A stretch of DNA of 64,000 nt from Sandaracinobacter neustonicus. GTDB taxonomy: Bacteria > Pseudomonadota > Alphaproteobacteria > Sphingomonadales > Sphingomonadaceae. Made by a program: the position numbers and the translations under genes. Positions 43,982 through 53,492 of this stretch are shown piece by piece (position 1 is the stretch's first letter; each line of letters opens with the position of its first letter). The DNA lies in the NCBI RefSeq assembly GCF_006385875.1, contig NZ_VFSU01000034.1:248001-312000 (forward strand), given 5' to 3'. The notes below the pieces were generated by a model, which made no database searches, was not told the DNA's origin, and saw only the letters and a list, made by a program, of their open reading frames with translations.

Positions 43982-44029
43982 GCCCGGGTGAGGGTTGTAG
44001 GGGTGGGGATGTTGGCGGGTTTGACCCGG

Positions 44030-44198
44030 CGTTGACACCCCCCTCTCCATCTCTCCCCCTTGCAGGGGGAGAGCGCCTCGTAGCGCCGCAGGCAATCGAA
44101 TCTCGTTACGTCCACGACGTGGGAGTTGCAGCGCTCCGCCAATTTTGAGGGTGCAGGGAAATCACTTCCCTGCCGGGTTCCAAGGGCAGAGCCCTTGG
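44030..44198 (-). repeat. Tandem-stem-loop 3-prime module, copy 5 (tail type I)
   Basis: Follows the clpB stop (44263) by 65 nt on the minus strand: stem-loop a at 44198-44180 (CCAAGGGC-TCT-GCCCTTGG), stem-loop b at 44173-44153 (GCAGGGAAG-TGA-TTTCCCTGC, one stem mismatch), CACCCTCAAAATTGGCG, then the type I tail with the third hairpin (CTCTCCCCC/GGGGGAGAG, about 44052-44075). Confidence 0.78.
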
Positions 44199-44262
44199 TT
44201 CTTTCTTTTTACTGGCAACGCAACAGGGCGCAGAGCCCAAGGCCCCGCGCCCCGCGTGGGGT

Positions 44263-46863
44263 TCAGGCGGCTGCCTGAACCCCGGCTTCGGTGGAGACAG
44301 CCAGTTGTAGCTGGCCGTCTCCGTCTGTCACGGTGACGGTTGCGCCATCCGGCACGTCGCCTGCCAGCAGCAGTTCGGCCAGCGGGTCGACCAGATGCTT
44401 CTGGATCGCCCGTTTCAGCGGCCGGGCACCATAGACCGGGTCATAGCCGACGCGGGCCAGCCAGCTTTGCGCGCCTTCGCTGAGGACGAGGGAAATCTTC
44501 CTGTCTTTCAGCAGCTTGCGCACATGGTTCAGCTGAATGTCCACGATCGCGCCCATATGTTGCAGGGCGAGGCGGTGGAACAGGATGATTTCATCCAGCC
44601 GGTTCAGGAACTCGGGGCGGAAATGCCCGCGCACCACGTCCATCACTTGCGCCTCCGCCTGTTTCACATCCGCGCCATCGGGCAGGGCGGCGATGAACTG
44701 GCTGCCGAGGTTCGAGGTGAGGATGATCAGCGTGTTGGAGAAATCGACGGTGCGGCCCTGACCATCCGTCAGGCGGCCGTCATCCAGCACTTGCAGCAGG
44801 ATGTTGAAGACATCGCTGTGCGCTTTCTCCACCTCGTCGAACAGCACCACCTGATAGGGGCGGCGGCGGACGGCTTCGGTGAGGACACCGCCTTCGTCAT
44901 AGCCGACATAGCCCGGAGGCGCGCCGATCAGGCGGGCGACCGAGTGTTTTTCCATGAATTCGGACATGTCGATGCGGACCATCGCATCGGATGAATCGAA
45001 CAGGAAATCGGCCAGCGCCTTGGTGAGTTCCGTCTTACCGACGCCCGTCGGCCCCAGGAACAGGAAGCTGCCGAGCGGCCGGTTGGGATCCTGCAACCCG
45101 GCGCGGGCGCGGCGGACGGCCTTGGAAACCGCCTTCACCGCATCATCCTGCCCGATCACCCGCTTGCCGAGTTCGGCTTCCATGTTCAGCAGCTTCTCGC
45201 GCTCGCCCTCCATCATTCGCGTGACGGGGATGCCCGTCCAGCGGGAGACGACGGCGGCGATGTCCTCGCTCGTCACTTCCTCACGCACCATGGCGGATTC
45301 GGAGGCCTTTTCGGCGTCCGCCAGCTTCGCTTCCAGATCGGGGATCACGCCATAGGTCAGCTCTCCGGCGCGGGCGAAATTGCCCTGCCGCTGCGCCTGC
45401 TCCACTTCGAAACGGGCCTGATCCAGCGCCTCCTTGATCTTGGTGGCGTTGGAGAGCTTCTCCTTCTCGCCCTCCCAGCGGGCGGTGAGGTTGCCGGCTT
45501 CCAGTTCAAGGTCCGCCAGTTCGGCTTCCAGCGTGGCGAGGCGGCCGCGCGAGGCGTCGTCCTTCTCTTTCGTCAGCGCTTCACGCTCGATTTTCAGCTG
45601 GATGATGCGGCGATCCAGCGCCTCGATTTCCTCGGGCTTGGATTCCACCTCCATGCGCAGCCGCGAGGCGGCCTCGTCCATCAGGTCGATGGCCTTATCG
45701 GGCAGGAAGCGATCGGAAATATAGCGATTGGAGAGCGTCGCGGCGGAAACCAGCGCGCTGTCGGTGATGCGAACCCCATGATGGAGCTCATATTTTTCCT
45801 TCAGGCCGCGCAGGATGGAGATGGTATCTTCCACCGTCGGCTCGCCCACGAACACGGGCTGGAAGCGGCGCTCAAGTGCCGCGTCCTTCTCCACATGCTT
45901 GCGATATTCATCCAGCGTGGTCGCGCCGATCACATGCACTTCGCCCCGGCTGAGCGCGGGCTTCAGCAGGTTGGAGGCGTCCATCGAGCCTTCGGATTTG
46001 CCCGCGCCCACCAGCGTGTGCATCTCGTCGATGAACAGGATCACCTGCCCCTCGGCGGCCTTCACTTCGTCGATCACGGCCTTCAGCCGCTCTTCGAACT
46101 CGCCGCGATATTTCGCGCCCGCGATCAGCGCGCCCATGTCCAGCGCGAACAGTGTCTTGTCTTTCAGGCCATCCGGCACGTCGCCCTTGGCGATGCGCAG
46201 GGCGAGGCCTTCGGCGATGGCGGTTTTGCCGACGCCGGGTTCGCCGATCAGCACGGGGTTGTTCTTGGAGCGGCGCGCCAGCACCTGAATCGTGCGGCGG
46301 ATTTCCTCGTCGCGGCCGATCACCGGGTCCAGCTTGCCGTCGCGCGCGACCTGCGTGAGATCGCGGCCATATTTCTTCAGCGCGTCATAGCTTTCCTCCG
46401 CCGACGCGGAGTGCGCAGCGCGGCCCTTGCGCAGCTGCTCGATGGCGGCGTTCAGGCCCTGCGCCGTCACGCCCGCCTCTTTCAGCGCCTTGCCCGCCTC
46501 TGTGTCGGGCGCGAGCGCCAGCGCCAGCAGCAGCCGTTCCACGGTGACGAAGCTGTCGCCCGCCTTGCTGGCGATCTGCTCGGCCTGATCCAGCAGGCGC
46601 GCGACATCCTGATCCCATTGCATCTGCGCCCCGCTGCCGGACACCTTCGGCAGCTTCGAAACCGCCGTGTCCACCGCGACGCGGGCGCGCTTCGCGTCTC
46701 CGCCAGCGGCCTGAATCAGCCCGGTCGCCATGCCCTGATCATCATCCAGCAGGGCCTTCAGCAAATGCCCCGTGGTCACGCGCTGATGCTGTTCGCGCAG
46801 CGCGATGGTCTGGGCCGCTTGCAGGAAACCCTTGGCCCGGTCGGTGAATTTCTCGATGTTCAT
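44263..46863 (-). CDS. clpB: ATP-dependent disaggregase ClpB
   Basis: An 866-residue Hsp100 chaperone that rescues aggregated proteins with DnaK. Order: N-domain (1-150, [27 protein letters not shown]), AAA-1 with Walker [14 protein letters not shown] and Walker [16 protein letters not shown], the coiled-coil middle domain (about 405-525), AAA-2 with [12 protein letters not shown] and [11 protein letters not shown], and the C-terminal domain. The middle domain separates it from ClpA. ATG 46863 gives the usual N-terminus. Divergent from the nitronate monooxygenase gene; an inverted repeat lies in the gap. Confidence 0.98.
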   Translation of the reverse strand: MNIEKFTDRAKGFLQAAQTIALREQHQRVTTGHLLKALLDDDQGMATGLIQAAGGDAKRARVAVDTAVSKLPKVSGSGAQMQWDQDVARLLDQAEQIASKAGDSFVTVERLLLALALAPDTEAGKALKEAGVTAQGLNAAIEQLRKGRAAHSASAEESYDALKKYGRDLTQVARDGKLDPVIGRDEEIRRTIQVLARRSKNNPVLIGEPGVGKTAIAEGLALRIAKGDVPDGLKDKTLFALDMGALIAGAKYRGEFEERLKAVIDEVKAAEGQVILFIDEMHTLVGAGKSEGSMDASNLLKPALSRGEVHVIGATTLDEYRKHVEKDAALERRFQPVFVGEPTVEDTISILRGLKEKYELHHGVRITDSALVSAATLSNRYISDRFLPDKAIDLMDEAASRLRMEVESKPEEIEALDRRIIQLKIEREALTKEKDDASRGRLATLEAELADLELEAGNLTARWEGEKEKLSNATKIKEALDQARFEVEQAQRQGNFARAGELTYGVIPDLEAKLADAEKASESAMVREEVTSEDIAAVVSRWTGIPVTRMMEGEREKLLNMEAELGKRVIGQDDAVKAVSKAVRRARAGLQDPNRPLGSFLFLGPTGVGKTELTKALADFLFDSSDAMVRIDMSEFMEKHSVARLIGAPPGYVGYDEGGVLTEAVRRRPYQVVLFDEVEKAHSDVFNILLQVLDDGRLTDGQGRTVDFSNTLIILTSNLGSQFIAALPDGADVKQAEAQVMDVVRGHFRPEFLNRLDEIILFHRLALQHMGAIVDIQLNHVRKLLKDRKISLVLSEGAQSWLARVGYDPVYGARPLKRAIQKHLVDPLAELLLAGDVPDGATVTVTDGDGQLQLAVSTEAGVQAAA

Positions 46864-46897
46864 GCCCGCTGGAAACTCCTTTTCCCGACCAATGTAG

Positions 46898-46936
46898 TGT
46901 TGTATTTTTGCCACACAACAGGTCTGCCACAAGAAT
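46898..46936. promoter_or_regulatory. Inverted repeat and candidate promoters between clpB and the monooxygenase gene
   Basis: TGTTGT (46898-46903) and ACAACA (46915-46920) flank 11 nt and would suit a dimeric regulator. On the plus strand TTGCCA (46908-46913), 17 nt, AAGAAT (46931-46936) looks like a promoter for the monooxygenase gene; on the minus strand TTGTGG, 17 nt, AAAAAT overlaps it toward clpB. The overlap would tie the two promoters together. I saw no clear sigma-32 site. Low certainty. Confidence 0.35.
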
Positions 46937-47003
46937 CGACAGCTGGTTTCCCCCGCCGCGCGATGCTTGGCTGCCGCCCAGCATAAAAATGGGGAGTGAG
47001 GCG

Positions 47004-47930
47004 ATGAAGGGCAACCGTCTGTGCGCGATGCTGGGCATCGATCGGCCGATCATTCAGGCACCGATGGGGTGGATCGCGCGGAGCCAGCTGGCCTCTGCCG
47101 TGTCCAACGCGGGCGGGCTGGGGATCATCGAGACCAGTTCCGGCGAGCTGGACGCCATCCGCGGCGAAATCGCCAAAATGCGGCAGCTGACGGACAAGCC
47201 CTTCGGCGTGAATGTGGCGCAGGCATTTGTGCGCGACCCGGATATCGTGAAATTCATCATCGGCGAAGGCGTGCGCTTCGTGACCACCTCCGCCGGGGAC
47301 CCAAACCGCTTCTGCGGCGAGCTGAAGGCCGCCGGGCTGACGGTGTTCCATGTGGTGCCCAACCTCGCAGGCGCGCTGAAGGCGCTGGAGGCAGGCGTGG
47401 ACGGGCTGGTGGTGGAAGGCGGCGAGGGCGGCGGCTTCAAGAACGGCCGCGATGTCTCATCCTTCGTGCTGCTGCCGCTGGTGCGCAGCATCACGGATAA
47501 GCCCATCGTCGCGGCAGGCGGAATGTTGTGCGGGCGGACAATGGCCGCCGCCTTCGCACTGGGTGCGGACGCGATCCAGCTGGGCACCCGCATGGTGAGC
47601 GCCGAGGAAAGCCCCGTGCACGCGAACTGGAAAAACGCCATCGTTGCCGCGCGCGAGACAGACACGGTGTTCCTGAACCGCCACGGCCGCGGCCCGGCGC
47701 TGCGTGCCCTGCGCACGGAAAAAACCACTCGGCTGGAGCTGGAACCCGGGGGCAATATCATGGCCGAATTCGGCCACGCGCTGGACCTCTATTTTGGCGG
47801 GGATATGGAGGCCTCCATCGCACTGTCCGGGCAAGTGGCCGGGCGGATCGACAGCGTGCGGCCGGTGAAGGCGATTCTGGACGAGATCATGGCGGAGTAT
47901 GCGGAGGTGGTGGCCGGGTTGCCTCGGTAG
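47004..47930 (+). CDS. Nitronate monooxygenase family protein (308 residues)
   Basis: An FMN-dependent TIM-barrel oxygenase that oxidises alkyl nitronates. Seen: [30 protein letters not shown] at the N-terminus, [11 protein letters not shown], and the FMN-phosphate segment [30 protein letters not shown]. Length is typical. The start is ATG 47004, preceded by GGGGAG; upstream ATGs lack ribosome sites. A second, longer family member is at 57194. Followed after 25 nt by module copy 6. Substrate in this organism unknown; members also act as enoyl reductase-like enzymes. Confidence 0.9.
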   Translation: MKGNRLCAMLGIDRPIIQAPMGWIARSQLASAVSNAGGLGIIETSSGELDAIRGEIAKMRQLTDKPFGVNVAQAFVRDPDIVKFIIGEGVRFVTTSAGDPNRFCGELKAAGLTVFHVVPNLAGALKALEAGVDGLVVEGGEGGGFKNGRDVSSFVLLPLVRSITDKPIVAAGGMLCGRTMAAAFALGADAIQLGTRMVSAEESPVHANWKNAIVAARETDTVFLNRHGRGPALRALRTEKTTRLELEPGGNIMAEFGHALDLYFGGDMEASIALSGQVAGRIDSVRPVKAILDEIMAEYAEVVAGLPR

Positions 47931-47954
47931 GTTGGGGGTGTTTGCCTCCGGCGG

Positions 47955-48125
47955 CCAAGGGCTTCGCCCTTGGAACCCAGCAGGGAAATGATTTCCCTGC
48001 ACCCCCAACATTGGCCTCGCGCTCCAACTCCAACGTCGTGGACGTGATCAGATTTGATTGCCTGCGGCGCTACGGAACTCTCTCCCCCTGTAAGGGGGAG
48101 AGTTGGAGAGGGGGTGTCAACGCTG
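47955..48125 (+). repeat. Tandem-stem-loop 3-prime module, copy 6 (tail type I)
   Basis: Stem-loop a at 47955-47973 (CCAAGGGC-TTC-GCCCTTGG), stem-loop b at 47980-48000 (GCAGGGAAA-TGA-TTTCCCTGC), CACCCCCAACATTGG, then the type I tail with a third hairpin (CTCTCCCCC/GGGGGAGAG, about 48078-48102). 25 nt after the nitronate monooxygenase stop, same direction. Confidence 0.8.
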
Positions 48126-48199
48126 GGCCTGATCCGCAACCGTCGAACAAGCGCGGCGGGAAGCGCCGCAGGCACTAATCTCTAACCTCGCGCCAAGCC

Positions 48200-48302
48200 G
48201 AGAACCCCCACCCCAACCCCTCCCCTGACAGGGGAGGGGCTAAAACGTCGGGGATGCGAGCGGCGTCACGCCCCTGCCGGGGTGAAGGGGCAGAGCCCCT
48301 TC
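48200..48302 (-). repeat. Tandem-stem-loop 3-prime module, copy 7 (tail type II)
   Basis: Nine nt after the stop of the minus-strand membrane protein gene: stem-loop a at 48302-48284 (GAAGGGGC-TCT-GCCCCTTC), a shortened stem-loop b at 48272-48262 (GGCG-TGA-CGCC), then CCCCGACGTTTTAGCCCC and the type II tail. Confidence 0.72.
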
Positions 48303-48310
48303 GAAAACCT

Positions 48311-48754
48311 CTACGCCGTCCGCTTCCGATCCAGCCACGCGAACACCAGCCCGCCCACCAGCCCGCCCAGGCTCATCACCAGAAACCCGGCCGGGGTGCG
48401 GGCGCCTGCCAGTGGGGAGAAGCCGAACGACAGGCGCATGGCGGCGAGTGCGAGGGCGATCGCGGCCCAGCCTGCCAGCGGGTAGGCGAAGGGGGCGAGC
48501 CAGCCTGCGCGCGGGCGCAGCCATCCGGCGATCAGGAAGGCGATCAGCAGCGAGCCGAGCACCACCGGGCCGAGCGTGGGGATGAGGCCGACGAAATCGC
48601 GCAGCATCGCGCCGAGGCGGATGTGGATCGGCAGGTTCGTGCCCAGATCCGCCAGCGCGGCCTGCACGAACAGGCTGTGGCCAAGGCTGACGAGTGCGGT
48701 TGTGACCAGCGCGGAGATCAGAAAGGCGAGAAGCCGCCGCCACCATGTTTTCAT
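48311..48754 (-). CDS. Small membrane protein of unknown function
   Basis: A 147-residue inner-membrane protein with four hydrophobic helices (about residues 8-30, 55-75, 85-105, 120-138) and a basic N-terminus (MKTWWRRLLAFLISALVTTALV). No charged or catalytic motif stands out and I do not recognise the family. It diverges from the PQQ-type dehydrogenase gene across 95 bp and is followed after 9 nt by module copy 7. Confidence 0.7.
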   Translation of the reverse strand: MKTWWRRLLAFLISALVTTALVSLGHSLFVQAALADLGTNLPIHIRLGAMLRDFVGLIPTLGPVVLGSLLIAFLIAGWLRPRAGWLAPFAYPLAGWAAIALALAAMRLSFGFSPLAGARTPAGFLVMSLGGLVGGLVFAWLDRKRTA

Positions 48755-48849
48755 GCGCCCAGCTTTCCGATCAGATCGTGCATATGCTTGTTCCCTCGCC
48801 CGGATTGCGGCAAGTCTAGCGGAGAAATCGGCGGGACGGGAGAGTGGAT

Positions 48850-49941
48850 ATGCATGTGCTGAAGGCTCTGTCCGTGGCGTTGGCCATGCTGGTTGCCGGG
48901 CCGGTGGCGGCCGCCGTGGAGCCGCGCGTGGAACTGGTGGCGACGGGGCTGAATCACCCGTGGAGCATCGCTTTCCTGCCGGGCGGCGGCGTGCTGGTGA
49001 CGGAGCGCAACGGCGGGCTGCACCGGCTGGAGGGCCTGCGCATGAGCCGGGTGAGCGGTGTGCCGCCCGTGTTCAACGACGGGCAGGGCGGGCTGTTCGA
49101 CGTGGTGGCCGATCCGGGCTTTCAGCAAAATGGCATCATCTACCTGAGCTATGCCCATGGCACGCGATCCGCCAATGGCACGCGAATCGCGCGGGCGAAG
49201 CTGGTGGGCAATAGCCTGCTGGAGGTGACGCCGATCTACACCGCGACTCCGCTGAAACGCGGCAATGTGCATTTCGGCGGGCGGATGGCCTTTCTGCCGG
49301 ACGGGACTTTGGCCTTCACCACCGGCGACGGCTTCGATTTCCGCGAGCAGGCGCAGCGGCTGGACAGCCCGCTGGGCAAGGTGATGCGCATCACGACGGA
49401 CGGGAAAGTGCCGCAGGACAACCCCTTCCTCACCGATTCGGCGGCTCTGGGCACTATTTACAGCCGGGGCCATCGCAACCCGCAGGGGCTGGCGTTCGAT
49501 CCGGTTCGCGGCCTGTTGTTCGAGCATGAGCATGGCCCGCGCGGCGGTGACGAGGTGAATGTGATCCGGCCGGGCAAGAATTACGGCTGGCCTGTCGCCA
49601 CCATGGGGCTGGATTATTCCGGCGCGACCGTTTCGCCCTATCGCCGCTATCCGGGGATGGAGGACGGACTGGTGGTGTGGGTGCCGTCCATCGCGCCGTC
49701 AGGGCTGGCAGTCTATCGCGGGGCGATGTTCCCGGAATGGAACGGCGATCTGCTGGTGGGGGCGCTGGTGGACAAGGAGGTTCGGCGCGTGCGGCTTTCG
49801 CCCGAGGGCAAGGTGCTGGGGCAGGAAAGCCTGTTCCGTTCCATCGGCGAGCGGATTCGCGATGTGCGGGTGGCACCCGACGGGGCGATCTGGGTGACCA
49901 CCGACGACGACAAGGGCAAGGTGCTGCGCATCAGCCGCTAA
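48850..49941 (+). CDS. PQQ-dependent aldose sugar dehydrogenase family protein (soluble GDH type)
   Basis: A 363-residue periplasmic six-bladed beta-propeller oxidoreductase of the soluble glucose dehydrogenase/YliI family that uses PQQ and calcium to oxidise aldoses. After a signal peptide (VLKALSVALAMLVAGPVAAA) come GLNHPWSIAFLPGGGVLVTER, FDVVADPGFQQNGIIYLSYA, the catalytic-region YSRGHRNPQGLAFDP and EHEHGPRGGDEVNVIRPGKNYGWP, which includes calcium/PQQ ligands. ATG 48850 is preferred; GTG 48844 two codons upstream is possible. No PQQ biosynthesis genes in the window. Confidence 0.92.
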   Translation: MHVLKALSVALAMLVAGPVAAAVEPRVELVATGLNHPWSIAFLPGGGVLVTERNGGLHRLEGLRMSRVSGVPPVFNDGQGGLFDVVADPGFQQNGIIYLSYAHGTRSANGTRIARAKLVGNSLLEVTPIYTATPLKRGNVHFGGRMAFLPDGTLAFTTGDGFDFREQAQRLDSPLGKVMRITTDGKVPQDNPFLTDSAALGTIYSRGHRNPQGLAFDPVRGLLFEHEHGPRGGDEVNVIRPGKNYGWPVATMGLDYSGATVSPYRRYPGMEDGLVVWVPSIAPSGLAVYRGAMFPEWNGDLLVGALVDKEVRRVRLSPEGKVLGQESLFRSIGERIRDVRVAPDGAIWVTTDDDKGKVLRISR

Positions 49942-49951
49942 AACGCGGCCG

Positions 49952-50665
49952 TCAGGCGGGCGGGTTGTTCGCCTTCCAGTCCGCCGTGACGGCTTGCAGA
50001 AACTCGGCGCCCGGCGTGCTGGCGACCAGCATTTTCAGGAAATGCCGGATCGCGGCCAGCCGCCTTTCGCGGTTGGCGGCAATGCTGTCCTGCTGAAGCA
50101 CCCCTTCCAGCAGATAATGCACGATGTCGCGCGAGAGCTGGAAATCCTCCGGATCGTAGCTGCCTTCGGGTAGCACCCGTTCGGCGGCGGCGCGGCGGCT
50201 TTCATCGAACGCGACCAGCACCGGGCTGGTGATCGACCGCAGTTCCGAGTCTGTCCGGGCGGCGGCGACCAGTTCGGTGAAGGCGGCGAAATCCGGGCCT
50301 TGCAATTGGTTCCACAGCGTATCCACCAGCGCGGCGCGGACCGCCTGCCCCTTGTAGCCCGGCTCGATACTGATGTCTGCCAGCGCGGCTTCGAAGACTT
50401 CGATCCGCTGCCGGGCCAGATGGTGGACGGTGGCCTTCACCAGTTCCAGCCGCGATCCGAAATGATAGAGCATCGCCGGGCGGGTGAGCCCGGCCCGCTC
50501 CGCCACCGCCAGAGTGGAAAAGCGCGAATAGCCCTGCGTGGCCAGGATATCCCGTGCGGCGTCCAATATCCGTCGGCGCGTGCTTCTGCTTTTGGCCAGC
50601 TCGTTGCCGGTCAACGCGGTTGGATCGGGGACGGATTCCAGAAAATTTTTCGGTTCGTTACGCAA
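49952..50665 (-). CDS. TetR/AcrR family transcriptional regulator
   Basis: A 237-residue repressor. N-terminal helix-turn-helix about 30-75: STRRRILDAARDILATQGY, then FSTLAVAERAGLTRPAMLYHFGSRLELV, the classic TetR pattern. The C-terminal ligand domain is helical (YYLLEGVLQQDS-like segments). Start is TTG 50665 with GGGGGG upstream. It lies 25 nt after the isoaspartyl peptidase gene on the same strand, so it is probably the last gene of a unit with that gene and the acyl-CoA dehydrogenase and may regulate them. The ligand could be an acyl-CoA. Confidence 0.9.
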   Translation of the reverse strand: MRNEPKNFLESVPDPTALTGNELAKSRSTRRRILDAARDILATQGYSRFSTLAVAERAGLTRPAMLYHFGSRLELVKATVHHLARQRIEVFEAALADISIEPGYKGQAVRAALVDTLWNQLQGPDFAAFTELVAAARTDSELRSITSPVLVAFDESRRAAAERVLPEGSYDPEDFQLSRDIVHYLLEGVLQQDSIAANRERRLAAIRHFLKMLVASTPGAEFLQAVTADWKANNPPA

Positions 50666-50690
50666 TACAGCCCCCCAAGCAGAAGGAAAT

Positions 50691-51575
50691 TCAATCTATA
50701 GCGACCATCCGCCTAATATGCGAGCCGTATGCGGCGCGCTTCAAGCCAGATGAATTCCATGCGAATATTTCCGATCCGGTGTGATCGAGCGCGATCAGGC
50801 CGCCATTTCCGCCGAAGGATTTTACGCGCTGCAGCATGGTTTCTGCGGCTGTTCCAAGCTGGATGTCGCCATAGCGAAGTTGCGCCGCCACATCGCCTGC
50901 ACCGCCCGCGCGGATGAAATGTTCCCCAACGCCGGTGCAGCTGATGGCGCACAGATCATCCGCCCATGTGCCCGCGCCGGGCAGCGGCGTATCCCCCACC
51001 CGGCCGGGGCGCTTGCCATAGATGCCGCCGGTGGAGGTGGCGGCGGCAAGGCGGCCTTCGCGATCCAGCGCCACCGCGCCCACCGTGCCATGGCCCAACG
51101 CATCCGCCGGAACATCCAGATCTTCAGGCTCCACGCCGATCGCCAGCCGGAAGTAATCCCGGTCGTTGCCGATTGCGGGCAGGCCGATATCGCGGGCGAA
51201 GGCGGTGGCCCCGGCGCCCGCCAGCAGCACATGCGGGGTGCGTTCCATCACCGCGCGGGCAGCGTGGATGGGGCTACGCACATCCTGAATGGCAGCGACG
51301 GCCCCTGCGCGGCGGCTGGGGCCGTCCATGATGCTGGCGTCGAACTCCACCTCTCCGGCGCGGTTCGGCGGGGAGCCACGACCTGCGGTGTAAAGGCCGG
51401 AAGCCTCCAGTTCGGCGACGGCCCATTCCACCGTATCCAGCGCGGACGCGCCTTCAGCCAGCCGGGCTTCGGCTGCGGAGACCAGTTCGCCGAGATGCGC
51501 CTCAACGGGGCGGTAGTCGCGACCGGGGGTTACCCCGGCCCCCCCATGCAGCGCGATGGCCCAGCGGGATGTCAT
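50691..51575 (-). CDS. iaaA: Isoaspartyl peptidase / type III L-asparaginase
   Basis: A 294-residue Ntn-hydrolase that cleaves isoaspartyl dipeptides and asparagine after self-cleavage into alpha and beta subunits. The N-terminal WAIALHGGAGV, the segment GSPPNRAGEVEFDASIMDG, and the cleavage site HGTVGAVALDREG with the nucleophile threonine are all present, followed by STGGIYGKRPGRVGDTPLPGAGTWAD. Length is typical for a plant-type enzyme. It follows the acyl-CoA dehydrogenase gene by 39 nt on the same strand. The symbol follows the E. coli homologue. Confidence 0.93.
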   Translation of the reverse strand: MTSRWAIALHGGAGVTPGRDYRPVEAHLGELVSAAEARLAEGASALDTVEWAVAELEASGLYTAGRGSPPNRAGEVEFDASIMDGPSRRAGAVAAIQDVRSPIHAARAVMERTPHVLLAGAGATAFARDIGLPAIGNDRDYFRLAIGVEPEDLDVPADALGHGTVGAVALDREGRLAAATSTGGIYGKRPGRVGDTPLPGAGTWADDLCAISCTGVGEHFIRAGGAGDVAAQLRYGDIQLGTAAETMLQRVKSFGGNGGLIALDHTGSEIFAWNSSGLKRAAYGSHIRRMVAID

Positions 51576-51614
51576 GGCACAGGGCTAGCGCCAACGGCCG
51601 TGCCTGCGCAAGGC

Positions 51615-52763
51615 TCAGTTGGCAGCTTTTAGCAGCTCCCGTGCCGTAATCATGCGCATGACTTCATTCGTGCCTTCCAGAATGCGGTGCACACGCAGAT
51701 CCCGCCACAATTTTTCGATTGGATAATCCATCAGATAGCCATAGCCGCCATGCAGTTGCAGCGCGCGGTCCACCACGGCGGAGCCGGTATCGGTGGCGAA
51801 GCGCTTGGCCATGGCGGCGAACTTCGTCTTGTCCGGCGCGCCCGCCGTCACCTTGGCGGCAGCGAGGTAGAGCAGCGCCCGGGCGGCCTGCAATTCCGTT
51901 TCCATATCGGCCAGCGTGAACTGGGTGGCCTGAAAATCGGCGATGGCCTTGCCGAACTGGCGGCGATCCCGAACATAGGTCAGCGTTTCGTCGATGGCGC
52001 GCTGCGCCCCGCCCAGCGAGCAGGCCCCGATGTTCAGCCGCCCGCCATCCAGCCCCGCCATGGCGATGCGGAAGCCTTGCCCTTCTTCGCCGATCAGGTT
52101 TTCCGCGGGCACGCGCACGCCGTCGAAATGCACCTGCGCGGTGGGTTGGCTGCGCCAGCCGAGCTTGCGCTCGTTCGCGCCGAAGGAGACGCCGGGCATG
52201 TCCTTCTCGATGGCGAGGCAGGAGATGCCGCCCGCGCCGTCGCCGCCGGTGCGGACCATGGTGACATACAGGTCGTTCGCGCCGCCGCCTGAGATGAAGG
52301 CCTTGGAGCCGGTGACGATATAATCGCCGCCATCCTTCACGGCGCTGGTTTTCAGCGCCGCCGCGTCAGAGCCCGCCCCGGGTTCGGTCAGGCAATAGCT
52401 GGCGATGATATCCATCGGGATCAGGCTGGGCAGATATTTCTGCCGCACCGTTTCACTGCCGAAGCTGTCGATCATCCAGCTGGCCATGTTGTGGATGGAG
52501 ATGAAGGCCGAGGTGGAGGGGCAGCCATAGGCCATCGCCTCCATGATGAGCGCCGATTCGAGGCGGCCGAGGCCGATGCCGCCCGACTCTTCGCGCACAT
52601 AGATGGCGCCGAAGCCGAGCTCTGCCGCCTTGCGAATCGTTTCGCGCGGGAAGTGATGCTCCTCATCCCAGCGCGCGGCATGCGGGGTGATTTCGGCGGC
52701 CGTGAAGCGGCGCGCGGTGTCCTGGATGAAGATCTGGTCTTCCGTGAGATCAAACTGGGTCAT
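51615..52763 (-). CDS. Acyl-CoA dehydrogenase, isobutyryl-CoA dehydrogenase-like
   Basis: A 382-residue flavoenzyme. It has [19 protein letters not shown], the flavin-binding [63 protein letters not shown] and the catalytic segment [11 protein letters not shown] with the active-site glutamate. The overall sequence resembles ACAD8-type isobutyryl-CoA dehydrogenases of valine breakdown, a reasonable but not proven substrate. First gene of a probable unit with iaaA and the TetR gene. Electron acceptor would be the EtfAB encoded at 59-61 kb. Confidence 0.93.
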   Translation of the reverse strand: MTQFDLTEDQIFIQDTARRFTAAEITPHAARWDEEHHFPRETIRKAAELGFGAIYVREESGGIGLGRLESALIMEAMAYGCPSTSAFISIHNMASWMIDSFGSETVRQKYLPSLIPMDIIASYCLTEPGAGSDAAALKTSAVKDGGDYIVTGSKAFISGGGANDLYVTMVRTGGDGAGGISCLAIEKDMPGVSFGANERKLGWRSQPTAQVHFDGVRVPAENLIGEEGQGFRIAMAGLDGGRLNIGACSLGGAQRAIDETLTYVRDRRQFGKAIADFQATQFTLADMETELQAARALLYLAAAKVTAGAPDKTKFAAMAKRFATDTGSAVVDRALQLHGGYGYLMDYPIEKLWRDLRVHRILEGTNEVMRMITARELLKAAN

Positions 52764-52833
52764 ATGGCTGCCTTAGACATATTTGCGCCGCCGATGCACC
52801 CACAGCAGTCACAGGTTTCGGGCGCGTGCGGCG

Positions 52834-52862
52834 TTGACCTTGGCGGTCGTCTTCGCTATGGC
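52834..52862 (+). promoter_or_regulatory. Candidate promoter of rpmH
   Basis: TTGACC (52834-52839), a 17-nt spacer, TATGGC (52857-52862), 64 nt before rpmH. Both boxes fit the housekeeping consensus at the ideal distance and lie in the only gap before the rpmH block. The gene cluster downstream is tightly packed, so this promoter could drive several genes. Confidence 0.6.
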
Positions 52863-52925
52863 GCGCGCTCTTGTCGGCGGTTTTCCGCTGGCTGCATGCT
52901 ATTCCGTTCTTTTAAGGCTGATCCG

Positions 52926-53060
52926 ATGAAGCGCACCTACCAACCTTCCAAGCTCGTCCGTGCGCGCCGCCACGGCTTCCGCGCCCGCATGTCGACTGTT
53001 GGTGGTCGCAAGGTGCTGGCCCGCCGTCGTTCGCGCGGCCGCAAGGTTCTCTCGGCCTGA
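52926..53060 (+). CDS. rpmH: Large ribosomal subunit protein bL34
   Basis: A 44-residue protein, [20 protein letters not shown] then [20 protein letters not shown]; bL34 beyond doubt. AAGGCTGATCCG precedes the start with a weak ribosome site. It is followed by rnpA after 33 nt, as in most bacteria. dnaA, its classical partner near the replication origin, is not upstream; the preceding gene is an acyl-CoA dehydrogenase in the opposite direction. Confidence 0.98.
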   Translation: MKRTYQPSKLVRARRHGFRARMSTVGGRKVLARRRSRGRKVLSA

Positions 53061-53093
53061 GCCGAGTTGCCCGGCTTCTGCCGGACATCTTTC

Positions 53094-53492
53094 ATGACGG
53101 ATGATCGACACGCGGCTGGGCTGACCCCGGCCGCGTTTCCTTTTGCCCCAATCTCCATCGCCCGAATCAAGGTGCGGCGGGATTTTCTGGCCGCCAATTC
53201 CGGCATTCGCGTGCCGATGCCGCCCTTCATCCTGCTGGTGAAGCCCACCGCGCTGGGCGTGCCGCGCGCCGGGTTTACGGTGACGAAGCGCATCGGCAAT
53301 GCGGTTGCCCGCAACCGGGCGAAGCGGCGGTTGCGCGAAGTGGCACGGCTGGCGATGCCGGGGCTGGCGGTTCCGTCTGCCGATCATATCTTCATCGCGC
53401 GGCCGCAGGAGGCCGAGCTTCCGTTCGAGGAGTTGCTGGCGATGACGGTGAAGGCGCTGGAAAAGGCGCAGAAGAAGGTGGCGGCGGCATGA
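53094..53492 (+). CDS. rnpA: Ribonuclease P protein component
   Basis: Protein cofactor of RNase P, which trims tRNA 5-prime ends. The 132-residue protein contains [38 protein letters not shown] (the RNR signature) and [11 protein letters not shown]. About 20 residues before the usual family start are extra ([20 protein letters not shown]); no start codon nearer the core is evident, so this may be a real extension. Start ATG 53094. The last codons overlap yidD (ATGA 53489-53492). Confidence 0.96.
   Translation: MTDDRHAAGLTPAAFPFAPISIARIKVRRDFLAANSGIRVPMPPFILLVKPTALGVPRAGFTVTKRIGNAVARNRAKRRLREVARLAMPGLAVPSADHIFIARPQEAELPFEELLAMTVKALEKAQKKVAAA

Larger units (their letters stand above)
47931..48310. 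other. Repeat spacer between convergent genes
   Basis: About 380 bp with module copy 6 (plus, 47955-48125) and module copy 7 (minus, 48200-48302) facing each other. The 74 bp between them carries GCCGCAGGCACTAA, shared with the tail of copy 4. No gene seen. Confidence 0.75.
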
